In this document: positions 1 through 8,170 of the stretch, in pieces
Position numbering within the stretch: position 1 is the first letter of the stretch
Layout: every line of letters begins with the position of its first letter
NCBI GenBank assembly: GCA_903899985.1
Contig: CAIULL010000107.1
Location: 1 to 40,821 of the forward strand
DNA from: an uncultured Schlesneria sp.
GTDB lineage: Bacteria > Planctomycetota > Planctomycetia > Planctomycetales > Planctomycetaceae
DNA length: 40,821 nucleotides
Reading direction: 5' to 3'
Made by a program: the position numbers and the translations under genes
Notes under the pieces: model-generated
What the model was told of the DNA's origin: nothing
What the model saw: the letters and a program-made list of their open reading frames with translations, nothing else
The model's database searches: none

Positions 1-174
1 AATTTCTGACCACGTGGTGGCTTTGCGCAGGATACCATCTCCTTTCGATATTGTTTATCAGCTTTACACTGATTCTCGGATGGGCTGCGATTCATTGACG
101 GAATGTCCTGTCACACATTATCTCTGCCATCATTCAGCTCTCACACAACCAACACCCTTTCGAGAGGCAATCCA

Positions 175-1122
175 TTGAACTCAGATATTTTCCAGGGCTG
201 TGTCCCCGCGTTGATGACGCCGTGCCTGGCAGATCGCACACCGAATTATCCCGCCTTGGTTAAAAAGGGACAGGAAATGATGTCCGCAGGGATGAACGGC
301 GTCGTTTATTGCGGTTCAATGGGAGACTGGCCATTATTGACGGACGGGCAACGACAGGAGGGCGTCCGCAGACTGACGGAAGCCGGCGTCCCCGTGATTG
401 TCGGTACGGGAGCTCAAAATCCGGTTCGGGCAGCGGCTCATGCGGCTCACGCTCAAAGCGTAGGAGCAAAGGGGCTGATGGTGATTCCTCGACTGATGTC
501 ACGTGGAACGTCCCCGGCGGCTCAGCGTGCCCACTTCGCCGGGGTTCTCGCAGCGGCACCCAAACTCCCTGCCGTGATCTATAACAGCCCTTACTACGGC
601 TTTGAGACCAAAGCGGACCTGTTCTTCGACCTGCGTCGCGAGTTTCCAAACCTTGTCGGATTCAAAGAATTCGGCGGATCCGATTCGCTGAGCTATGCCG
701 CTGAGCATATCACTCATGCGGACAGGAATGTTCTGCTGATGGTCGGAGTTGATACTCAGGTCAGTCACGGCTTCATCCGCTGTGGTGCGGTCGGTGCCAT
801 TACCGGCATCGGAAACTGTCTGCCACATGAAGTCCTGCACCTGATTCATCTTTGTAAACTGGCTGCAGGCGGTGACGTCGAAGCCCGGCGACTGGCGAGG
901 GAACTGGAAGACGCTCTGGCGGAGTTGTCTCGGTTCGACGAAGGCCCGGACCTGGTCTTGTACTACAAGTACCTGCTGGTCCTGCTGGGCGACGCAGACT
1001 ATGAGTTGAACTTCAACGAAACCGATCAGCTTTCCTCAAGCCAAAAACACTTTGCAGAATCACAATTGAGCCTCTTTCAACAGTGGTGGAACAACTGGCC
1101 TGGAAAGTCGTACCGTCAGTAA
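175..1122 (+). CDS. DapA/NanA-family class I aldolase (dihydrodipicolinate synthase-like)
   Basis: This is a TIM-barrel Schiff-base lyase/synthase that cleaves or forms a pyruvate-type keto acid; the exact substrate cannot be read from sequence. Numbered from the upstream ATG at 103, it has a GSMGD motif (71-75, the family's GTTGE position), the catalytic Tyr in VIYNSPYYG (Tyr160) and the Schiff-base Lys in GFKEFGG (Lys188). An ATG at 103 would add 24 residues resembling no family member. I prefer the TTG at 175, which has AGAGG at 163-167 seven bases upstream and gives 315 residues, close to the usual length of about 300. It lies alone upstream of the cytochrome pair. Catabolic members (N-acetylneuraminate lyase, keto-deoxy-sugar-acid or hydroxyproline-pathway aldolases) are as likely as lysine biosynthesis, since no lysine genes are near. 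The family call is firm, the start moderately so. Confidence 0.88.
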   Translation: MNSDIFQGCVPALMTPCLADRTPNYPALVKKGQEMMSAGMNGVVYCGSMGDWPLLTDGQRQEGVRRLTEAGVPVIVGTGAQNPVRAAAHAAHAQSVGAKGLMVIPRLMSRGTSPAAQRAHFAGVLAAAPKLPAVIYNSPYYGFETKADLFFDLRREFPNLVGFKEFGGSDSLSYAAEHITHADRNVLLMVGVDTQVSHGFIRCGAVGAITGIGNCLPHEVLHLIHLCKLAAGGDVEARRLARELEDALAELSRFDEGPDLVLYYKYLLVLLGDADYELNFNETDQLSSSQKHFAESQLSLFQQWWNNWPGKSYRQ

Positions 1123-1240
1123 GCGATTAAGATCCGTCAGATGCCAAAGAGAACTGGTCGGCGAACGCGCACGCCGGCGAGGGTTCTATCATCAATGAAG
1201 AAAACTCGTTGTAAGGCAATGCGACGAGGAGACTATTTCT

Positions 1241-3658
1241 ATGGCTCGATCGCTGACGAAGACGATTTACTCGGCCCGCAGGGCAGGCCGCGTCGTTTGT
1301 TGTTTTTTGTTTTGCATTCTACTCGTCGGTACATCCCACGCAGCGGAGAGAAACACGGCATTGCCGGGTAACCATCCTCTGACTCTGTCTCTGGCGGGGG
1401 AACTCTTAATTCTTGAACTGCGATGCGCTGCGTGCCACGGTGGAATTGAGCGACGAGGTTTGTCGGAAAAGTCGGCACCGGATCTGGCCCGGGCAGGTGC
1501 GAGGATCTCACCTGAATACCTGAAACAGTTCCTTGCCGCTCCGTCATCAGCCCATTCCGGGACGACAATGCCGGATGTGTTGGCATCGAAACCTGCGGAC
1601 GAGCGACCACAGATCGCGGAAGCACTGACTCACTTCCTTGTGGCTCAGTCGAGTCAGAAGTTTCAGAAGGAAGCACCGTCCAAAGAGAACGCTCAACAAG
1701 GTCGGATTCTTTATCACTCCGTCGGCTGCGTGGCATGCCATGGTCTCCGGGAAGCGATTGGCGAGACACCGTTGGTGAATCGATCAGGCGCCGAAGTGGA
1801 CGATGACGACAAGCAGCTGGAAGAAACAAAGGCAATCAAGCCGATTGCCATCAGCCTCGGACATGTCGCCGCGAAGTATAGCGTGAAATCACTGAGCGAG
1901 TTTCTGTTTCAGCCTTTGCGAGTCAGGCCATCTGGTCGAATGCCCGATATGAAGCTGACGCCGTCTGAGTCGCTGGCCGTCGCCAGCTACCTCATCGGTG
2001 ATCAGTCGAAACAGACTGCGGCGTTTCAACCACAAGAACCATTGGTCTTACTCGGCAAAACTTATTTTCGGGAATTGAATTGTGGTGCATGTCATTCACT
2101 CAACAACATCCCCGCAGCGCCACTGATTGGTTCGTTAAAGAATGCAGACTTTTCCCGCGGATGCTTATCAGAGACATCCGGTAAGAATCCGAGGTTCCTG
2201 CTGAATCATGATCAGGTTCAAGCAATCAAAGCATCACTGACGGAAGAACCAGAGGAAGAGACCGAAAAAGTTCTGCTGGCGAAGTCATTGACCGCTTTCA
2301 ACTGTATCGCCTGCCATATCCGGGACGATTTTGGCGGCGTTCCCGAACTGTACAATCCTTACTTCGCGACGACTGAGCAAAAGCTTGGCGACGATGGTCG
2401 GATTCCTCCGCCACTCACGATGGTCGGGGCGAAATTGCAGTCTGCCTGGATGAAGAAGGTCCTTTTCGATGGCGAGAGTGTTCGCCATTACATGACAACA
2501 CGGATGCCACAGTTCGGAACGGCGAACCTATCGCATTTGCCAAGTTTGTTCGCAAAACTTGATATTCTTGAAAGCCCCGACTGGAAAATTCCAAGCCCTG
2601 AAAGCGATTCTGAAAGTGAACGAGCCCGAGAAAAACGCCTTCGCCCTGCTGGGCGCGAGTTGCTGGGCGACAAAGGCCTGAACTGTATTGCCTGTCACAA
2701 CTTCAACGGAAAGCCCGCACCAGTCAATAAAGGAATTGACTTGATGACGACGTTCCAGAGACTGCAACCGGGATGGTTCAACAGTTTCGTGCGAAATCCA
2801 GGTTCCTTGCGTCCACGGATTGTCATGCCAACTGCGTGGCCCAATGGAGTCGCTGCACATAAGACGATTCTAGACGGGGACACCGATCTGCAGATTCAAG
2901 CGATCTGGTACTATCTTTCACTAGGCACTTCTGCTGCAGATCCCTCCGGAATCCGAAATATTTCCACAAAGCTGACTGTGGGAAATACGGCCAGAACTTT
3001 TCGTGGCCGCAGTCGGGTTGCGGGATTTCGTGGGATCGCCGTTGGCCTGCCTGAGAAGTTGAATTATGCGTTCAATGCCGAAACGGGAACTCTGTCCGCC
3101 TTCTGGCGAGGCGACTTCATTTCTGTCAATTGGAACGGACAGGGTTCCGGGGACTTCAATCCTGGAAGCGAGCCAATCACGCTGGCTCAAGATGTTTCAT
3201 TGACGACGCTGGCAGACAAAGATTCCCCATGGCCACTGATGCCTGTGATGACCAAAGATGCACGTGTGAATCCGAACCCCCTCTATCCGAAAAACCTCGG
3301 CTATCAATTTCGTGGTTATTCGCTTGGTGAATCGTCCATTCCCACACTGATGTATCAATGCGGGACAATCGAAATTGAAGATCGTTCGGTCGCAAACGAA
3401 CAACGTGGACTGTCACGCGTGATTCAATTTGATTCAGCAACGCCCCAGACAATCTGGTTTCGCGCCCTCAGTGGAGACATCCGAATTACTGCCGAGCATG
3501 TTTTTCAGACTGGAAAATTGCGCCTCACGGTTCCCGATGTAAAAACCACGTTAAGACCTCTGTCAGAAGGGACCAAGCGATCAGAACTGTTGTTGCAGCT
3601 GGAACTTCCTCAAGGCAAATCAAACCTGGAATTAATTTATGAGCCGCTTGAATCGTAG
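1241..3658 (+). CDS. Exported five-haem c-type cytochrome protein
   Basis: An 805-residue exported electron-transfer protein. A basic N-terminus and hydrophobic stretch (about 17-34, ending near SHA-AE) form a signal peptide. Five CxxCH haem-attachment motifs are at residues 62-66 (CAACH), 163-167 (CVACH), 281-285 (CGACH), 355-359 (CIACH) and 482-486 (CIACH). Met-Pro pairs at 110, 234, 422 and 529 are possible distal ligands, typical of mono-haem cytochrome c domains in tandem. From about 560 the protein has no CxxCH and looks like a beta-rich domain found in planctomycete haem-binding proteins. GAGGAGA at 1226-1232, eight bases before the ATG, fixes the start. The 3' end overlaps the next gene by 20 bp, so the two are probably translationally coupled and their products may work together in the periplasm. 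The electron donor is unknown. Confidence 0.9.
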   Translation: MARSLTKTIYSARRAGRVVCCFLFCILLVGTSHAAERNTALPGNHPLTLSLAGELLILELRCAACHGGIERRGLSEKSAPDLARAGARISPEYLKQFLAAPSSAHSGTTMPDVLASKPADERPQIAEALTHFLVAQSSQKFQKEAPSKENAQQGRILYHSVGCVACHGLREAIGETPLVNRSGAEVDDDDKQLEETKAIKPIAISLGHVAAKYSVKSLSEFLFQPLRVRPSGRMPDMKLTPSESLAVASYLIGDQSKQTAAFQPQEPLVLLGKTYFRELNCGACHSLNNIPAAPLIGSLKNADFSRGCLSETSGKNPRFLLNHDQVQAIKASLTEEPEEETEKVLLAKSLTAFNCIACHIRDDFGGVPELYNPYFATTEQKLGDDGRIPPPLTMVGAKLQSAWMKKVLFDGESVRHYMTTRMPQFGTANLSHLPSLFAKLDILESPDWKIPSPESDSESERAREKRLRPAGRELLGDKGLNCIACHNFNGKPAPVNKGIDLMTTFQRLQPGWFNSFVRNPGSLRPRIVMPTAWPNGVAAHKTILDGDTDLQIQAIWYYLSLGTSAADPSGIRNISTKLTVGNTARTFRGRSRVAGFRGIAVGLPEKLNYAFNAETGTLSAFWRGDFISVNWNGQGSGDFNPGSEPITLAQDVSLTTLADKDSPWPLMPVMTKDARVNPNPLYPKNLGYQFRGYSLGESSIPTLMYQCGTIEIEDRSVANEQRGLSRVIQFDSATPQTIWFRALSGDIRITAEHVFQTGKLRLTVPDVKTTLRPLSEGTKRSELLLQLELPQGKSNLELIYEPLES

Positions 3659-5144
3659 TCTTATTCCAAGATTCCTCGTCTACATCCTCACTGCGGCTGC
3701 ATTCGTCAATGGCGTGCGCGCTGAAGAAGTTGGTGATCGATGGGGAACGGAAGAGCGAGAACGGGAATATTATCCGATCATCAATATTCCGCTTCCTCCC
3801 GACACGGTCATTGAAGCTGGTGCATTTGCGGTCCTGCCAGACCGACGAGTCGCCGTCGGAACGCGGCATGGTGAGATCTACCTTATTGACGGTATCGATG
3901 GAGCAAAACCAACTCCATCATTTCATTTATTCGCGACAGGTCTGGACGAGGTTTTCGGTCTCACCTGGAAAGACAACGCGCTCCGCGTCACCCAAAGCTG
4001 CGAAGTCACTCGAGTCATCGACACGGACAACGATGGAGTCGCGGATCGTTTTGAAACGATCTCGGACGCCTGGGGTTATGCCAATTACCACGAATATGCT
4101 TTCGGCTCGAAACTTGACGCGGATGGAAATCAGTACGTCGCGCTCGGGTTGTCGGAGTCCTACTATTCCCACGCCTTGAACCGAGGCTTCGTCATGAAAA
4201 TTGCGTCCGATGGAAAAACAACCGCGTTTGCCAGTGGCCTGCGCAGCCCCGGTGGCATCGGATTCGATGAACATGGATCGCTGTTTTATGTCGAAAGCCA
4301 GGGACCCTGGAATTGTTCATGCAGTTTGAAAGCAGTGTCGCCAAACAGTTTTCACGGTCACCCCGCCAGTTTTGAATGGTACAAGTACGCACCGGAACTC
4401 GGGCCGGTTCCAGAATCTCCGAAATCGGGGACTCGAATTCTCAGCGAGCGTCAACATGTGAAGCAACTGGTCCCCTATGCAGTGATCTTTCCCTACATTC
4501 GCATGGGGCGGTCGATTACTGCTTTCACAGTAAACAAGACACGCGGCAAATTCGGCCCCTTTGAAAACCAGATGTTTCTTGGAGATTACACGCTTTCAAT
4601 ACTGATGCGAGCAACGACGGAACAGGTCAACGGCGTCTGGCAGGGAGCCTGTTATCCATTTCGCGAGGGAATATCCACAGGAATTCTGAATGTCGAATTC
4701 ACTCCGGAAGGGAACTTGATTTGCGGCGGAACAAATCGCGGCTGGCCAGTTCGAGGAATCAAACCGTTCGCACTGGAACGACTCGACTGGAGTGGCAAGA
4801 TGCCCTTCGAAATTAACCGAATCACAATCGAGCCGGACGGATTCAAAATCACGTTTACCAAACCTGTCGAGCGGACGACAGGAAATTCACCGGACGCATA
4901 TGTGCTGTCGGCCTTTACGCATCCTTATCATGGTGGATATGGCGGTCCGGAAGTCGATCGTTTCAAAGCCGCCGTAAAAACGGTCTCGCTGTCCGACGAC
5001 GGACTCTCGGCACGCGTCGTTCTGGATAAACTCACTCGGGGATTTGTCTACGAATTTGATCTTGGTCGAGTGCGTTCACGCGACCAGGAAGAACCACTGC
5101 ATCGGAACGCCTTCTATACGGTTAATGAAATCCCTTCGTATTGA
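3639..5144 (+). CDS. Secreted beta-propeller protein (PQQ/sorbosone-dehydrogenase-like)
   Basis: A 501-residue protein with a signal peptide (about 1-27, ending VRA-EE) followed by repeated beta-propeller-like segments such as FAVLPDRRVAVGTRHGEIYLID and GIGFDEHGSLFYVESQG. A DTDNDGVAD stretch near residue 130 looks like a calcium-binding loop. The fold resembles planctomycete glucose/sorbosone-dehydrogenase-like propellers that sit beside or are fused to cytochrome c domains. Residues after about 380 look like a separate beta-sandwich. The gene starts inside the end of the five-haem cytochrome gene with no strong ribosome site, as expected for coupled translation. A substrate-oxidising propeller passing electrons to the upstream cytochrome is an inference. 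No cofactor ligands can be assigned. Confidence 0.78.
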   Translation: MSRLNRSLIPRFLVYILTAAAFVNGVRAEEVGDRWGTEEREREYYPIINIPLPPDTVIEAGAFAVLPDRRVAVGTRHGEIYLIDGIDGAKPTPSFHLFATGLDEVFGLTWKDNALRVTQSCEVTRVIDTDNDGVADRFETISDAWGYANYHEYAFGSKLDADGNQYVALGLSESYYSHALNRGFVMKIASDGKTTAFASGLRSPGGIGFDEHGSLFYVESQGPWNCSCSLKAVSPNSFHGHPASFEWYKYAPELGPVPESPKSGTRILSERQHVKQLVPYAVIFPYIRMGRSITAFTVNKTRGKFGPFENQMFLGDYTLSILMRATTEQVNGVWQGACYPFREGISTGILNVEFTPEGNLICGGTNRGWPVRGIKPFALERLDWSGKMPFEINRITIEPDGFKITFTKPVERTTGNSPDAYVLSAFTHPYHGGYGGPEVDRFKAAVKTVSLSDDGLSARVVLDKLTRGFVYEFDLGRVRSRDQEEPLHRNAFYTVNEIPSY

Positions 5145-5225
5145 CTTGGCAGTTCATTTAACGATTGAAAACGTGTTCTGTGCATCCGCATGAAATTGGC
5201 TACGAATACGAGAGGCGCATCACGA

Positions 5226-6176
5226 TCACTTCCCCAAAGACCAGTTTCTGCCGGTAACAAAAATCAGCAGAGCGGTGACCCCCAGAACTGTGGCACCCGT
5301 CAGGTCAATGTCCAATCTCGAGCGACCGCTCAACGCTTGCCAAAGCGCGTGTACTAAGAACACGACTTGGGCCGTAACGGCCCATCGAAGCAGACGAGCG
5401 GCGTCGGAGATTCGCCATTTTTGAAACACGAGAGAAAGTAGCGGTAACGCTTGAATGGCATGCAATGCCGCCCCATGTGGATATTTCAGGACACCGGCTT
5501 TCCCCCAAGTCTCGGGTGACAGGCCGGCAGCAAGATTGATCTGGCCAGCAATCGTGATCAGAAACCCTAAACCACAGGAAACCAAAAGTAACCACAAACC
5601 GGCTCGGAGGGAAATTGCTCGCGACTGTTCCATCGGCAAAAGTTGACGTGATCTAATACACAACCACGCAATCCCAATTGTGACAAGCAGGATCAACCCA
5701 AGCATAATCGACTCGATCGTCGCATCAAAAGGTGTTGTGCGATTGAAGTGCGAAGGGACTCCTCGCCACTGTTGCATCGTAATCAGTCCCACTTCAAGCA
5801 ACAGGCCAGCTGATAACAGGGCTGCGAAAAGCCCGTCGTTGCGGCGAGGAACAAGCTGGGTTAAAACCCAGATGATCGACCAGACGGTCATTCCGGCTGA
5901 AACTCCGAAAAGACCTGGCTTCCGGAGTGACACCGGCCCTGACCAATCTGCGCCAATCATCCACAATAGCACTAGGTGGTATAGACCGCTTGCAATCAAT
6001 ACCCCACCCATCATAAGCGAGACGCGGAAGGTTCCCAGAAGTCTGCCATCAAGAAAAGGGACGGCCACGGTGGTCGGAGATTCTACTAAGTCCGCGGTGA
6101 CATCTGTCGCGTCGAATGTGAGAGAGGTTTCGGCATTTGGTCGGAATTGGTCGATCGGATTCATCGGGTATGTCAT
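5226..6176 (-). CDS. Multi-pass inner-membrane protein, function unknown
   Basis: An integral membrane protein of about 316 residues with roughly seven or eight hydrophobic helices (about 50-74, 88-108, 115-135, 153-174, 192-212, 236-254, 264-284, 292-309). Polar motifs look conserved: RKPGLFGVSAGMT (85-97), QQWRGVPSHFN (135-145) and KYPHGAALHAIQALP (231-245). I recall similar RG-x-SHFN membrane proteins annotated only as hypothetical in several phyla. His residues in or next to helices could bind a cofactor, but that is speculative. A TTG further upstream (6203) also opens the frame; the ATG at 6176 or the one at 6164 is more plausible. It converges on the propeller gene at 5144 with 81 bp and no obvious terminator between. 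Confidence 0.8.
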   Translation of the reverse strand: MTYPMNPIDQFRPNAETSLTFDATDVTADLVESPTTVAVPFLDGRLLGTFRVSLMMGGVLIASGLYHLVLLWMIGADWSGPVSLRKPGLFGVSAGMTVWSIIWVLTQLVPRRNDGLFAALLSAGLLLEVGLITMQQWRGVPSHFNRTTPFDATIESIMLGLILLVTIGIAWLCIRSRQLLPMEQSRAISLRAGLWLLLVSCGLGFLITIAGQINLAAGLSPETWGKAGVLKYPHGAALHAIQALPLLSLVFQKWRISDAARLLRWAVTAQVVFLVHALWQALSGRSRLDIDLTGATVLGVTALLIFVTGRNWSLGK

Positions 6177-6341
6177 TTCCGTGGTATGTTGTATGCAAAT
6201 CAACAGCCCGTGAATTAACTCATTGTCCAGTGGCGTTCATGATACTCGCCCAACTCGACCTCGAAGGGTTAAGCATCACGTGAACTGGATGGAGAAACGA
6301 AATAATTTCGTATTAATGATGGGGATTTGAAAACGAATCGA

Positions 6342-6383
6342 AGAAAAAACATCAACGCATGGAAAGTGAATCCCATGCGTTGA
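6342..6383 (-). terminator. Rho-independent terminator of the fasciclin gene
   Basis: A perfect 11-bp inverted repeat (TCAACGCATGG at 6352-6362 and its complement at 6373-6383) with a 10-base loop. Read on the minus strand, the hairpin is followed by TGTTTTTTCTTCG, a terminator T-tract. It lies about 50 bp after the fasciclin stop codon and before the upstream part of the membrane-protein gene, so it probably separates the two transcripts. Confidence 0.8.
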
Positions 6384-6434
6384 CTGAAATCAAAAGTGCG
6401 TGGACCGGTGTTTTCGCGTCACGCTCGATTCACT

Positions 6435-7478
6435 CTATCGACGATGAGCTGTTTGCATCTGGTAGCTGATGACGCGTCCCGTCTGCGGACAGACATAGCT
6501 TCCGTATTGTGGGGCAGGCTGCACACTCACAAACTGCGGAGCGTGGTGAATAACTTGAGCTCCCTTCGCATCTGCCGCTGGTGGCAGGAGGACCGTATCA
6601 ATCACGTGAATGACACCATTTGATGCATCGATGTCAGTTGCCACGAGAGCGGCTCCGTTGATTTTCGCGACGCCGTCTTTCACAGCAGCTGTCAACGTCC
6701 CGCCTTGTACTGTTTTCAAACCTTTATTCGCGAGAACATCATTGGAGTAAACGCGGCCGGGGACGACGTGATACTTGAGGACGGCTGCAAGCTTGTCTTT
6801 GTTTTCTGGTTTCAACAGAGACTCAACGGTTCCCGCAGGAAGCTTCGCAAATGCGGAGTCTGTCGGAGCGAACACCGTCAAAGGTTGATCACCAGTCAGA
6901 ACGGGGGCCAGTCCCGCAGCTTTCGCAGCGGCGATCAAAGTTTTGAACGTTCCGGCCTTATCAGCAGTCGTTACGATGTCGTCTGACGATGGGAGGATGA
7001 CCTGATCAATCACGTGAATCACACCGTTCGAGGTGGCGATGTCCGTGGCGACGACGTTGGCCTGATCAACCTTTACTTTGCCACCATCGACTTTAATATC
7101 GACGCGTTGGCCGTTTACTGTGGGAGCAGCATTCAGCTTGACAACATCGGCTGCCAGAACCTTCCCAGAAACAACATGGTACGTCAGAATTGAGACCAGC
7201 TTCTGCTTATTTTCTGGCTTAAGCAACGTCTCAACCGTCCCAGCTGGTAACTTCGCGAACGCTTCATCAGTTGGAGCGAACACGGTAAATGGACCCTTAC
7301 CCTGCAGGGTCTCCACTAAACCAGCGGCTTTCACAGCAGCAACCAGTGTCTTGAACGATCCAGCCTCAACTGCGGTCGTCACAATGTCTTTTCCCGGTGT
7401 CCCTTGAGCGAGAGCACCGACGGAGGATGCTGCTACGAAAGCCGCAGCGGCCATGCCACAAATCAATCGACGAATCAT
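6435..7478 (-). CDS. Secreted protein with two fasciclin (FAS1) domains
   Basis: A 347-residue exported protein. A signal peptide (about 1-25, ending ALA-Q) is followed by two FAS1 domains, about 30-163 and 167-300. Both carry the family signatures [18 protein letters not shown] / [18 protein letters not shown], a YHVV motif and [13 protein letters not shown]. FAS1 domains usually mediate adhesion to surfaces or matrix. The two copies are so alike that a fairly recent internal duplication is likely. The C-terminal tail (about 305-347) has a single Cys and is not FAS1. A TTG at 7490 and an ATG at 7484 also open the frame, but GGAG lies directly before 7484 and six bases before the ATG at 7478, so 7478 is preferred. 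A palindrome lies upstream and a terminator downstream, so it is probably monocistronic. Confidence 0.93.
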   Translation of the reverse strand: MIRRLICGMAAAAFVAASSVGALAQGTPGKDIVTTAVEAGSFKTLVAAVKAAGLVETLQGKGPFTVFAPTDEAFAKLPAGTVETLLKPENKQKLVSILTYHVVSGKVLAADVVKLNAAPTVNGQRVDIKVDGGKVKVDQANVVATDIATSNGVIHVIDQVILPSSDDIVTTADKAGTFKTLIAAAKAAGLAPVLTGDQPLTVFAPTDSAFAKLPAGTVESLLKPENKDKLAAVLKYHVVPGRVYSNDVLANKGLKTVQGGTLTAAVKDGVAKINGAALVATDIDASNGVIHVIDTVLLPPAADAKGAQVIHHAPQFVSVQPAPQYGSYVCPQTGRVISYQMQTAHRR

Positions 7479-7803
7479 TACCATCTCCAAAATCTGAACG
7501 TCCAGTTGCCAGCGAACAACGAACGATCACAAAAATCGTTCGCCTTGTTCCATGGGGAATACACCGCAGCCTGGATGGACGATTAACTCCGATTTTCAAG
7601 AAAAAGTAGAAATACCCAATTTTATGCTGTAGTCATGCGAACCCGTCTTCATCAGTTCTTTACAAAGGAGTCTTACGACTGATCACGATGAGGCAGCGGT
7701 GATTGCCGAATTTCGTCGACAAAGTTACTCATTTTTTTGATCCAAGGCCGACCAATCGACGTTGTCTGACCGAACATTGCTGCGGCCAACTGAAAGAGTG
7801 ACC
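7479..7803. other. Divergent intergenic region with an 8-bp inverted repeat
   Basis: A 325-bp gap between two divergent genes, so it must hold both promoters. CGAACGAT at 7520-7527 and its complement at 7535-7542 form an inverted repeat with a 7-base AT-rich spacer, placed in the leader or promoter of the fasciclin gene. It could be an operator or a leader hairpin. AAAGGAG at 7664-7670 looks like a strong ribosome site but has no usable start after it (the nearest ATG, 7688, gives a four-codon frame). No further gene was seen. Confidence 0.45.
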
Positions 7804-8124
7804 ATGAATTACGACGACGACAAAGATACATTCCGATTGAACACTCAAGCGAAATCGTTTCAGTTAACAGGATTCCGCTGGCGACAGACACCGGGGTTGC
7901 TGTTGGGCCTCGTCTTGACCATGGCTTTATTGACGGCTGTGAACTTTTTCGCCGATCGCGTTCTTTCGTTTCTCGATCGGGAATCGAGGCTACTCGTTTG
8001 TGGCACTTTGATGGGGTTCGGCGCAGGGGTCTGGGTCGGTCGATTTCTGACAACAGCCGGAACAACGAAAGTTTGCACCTGCCATTCTTCGAAACCAACT
8101 TTACCGACCGACGAAATCGAATGA
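7804..8124 (+). CDS. Small two-helix membrane protein, unknown
   Basis: A 106-residue protein with a polar N-terminus, two hydrophobic segments (about 31-51 and 66-85) and a short C-terminal tail containing a CTCH motif. No domain was recognised. A TTG at 7762 extends the frame by 14 residues, but the ATG at 7804 has AAAGAG at 7793-7798 at suitable spacing. It is transcribed toward the GH13 gene (convergent, 46 bp apart). It could be a real small planctomycete-specific protein; the reading frame is supported mainly by its membrane-protein character and lack of a competing frame. Confidence 0.6.
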   Translation: MNYDDDKDTFRLNTQAKSFQLTGFRWRQTPGLLLGLVLTMALLTAVNFFADRVLSFLDRESRLLVCGTLMGFGAGVWVGRFLTTAGTTKVCTCHSSKPTLPTDEIE

Positions 8125-8170
8125 TCACGGTGAAGTCAGTAGACCGAGAAGTATTGCGGATCGAAAATCG

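Noticed and set aside
3709-4179. 156-codon frame inside the beta-propeller gene
   Set aside because: It overlaps a well-supported gene on the same strand in another frame, and its translation is Ser/Arg/Thr-rich as expected of a shadow frame.
7664-7691. Strong ribosome-site-like AAAGGAG
   Set aside because: No start codon lies at usable spacing, and the nearest ATG (7688) is followed by a stop after three more codons.
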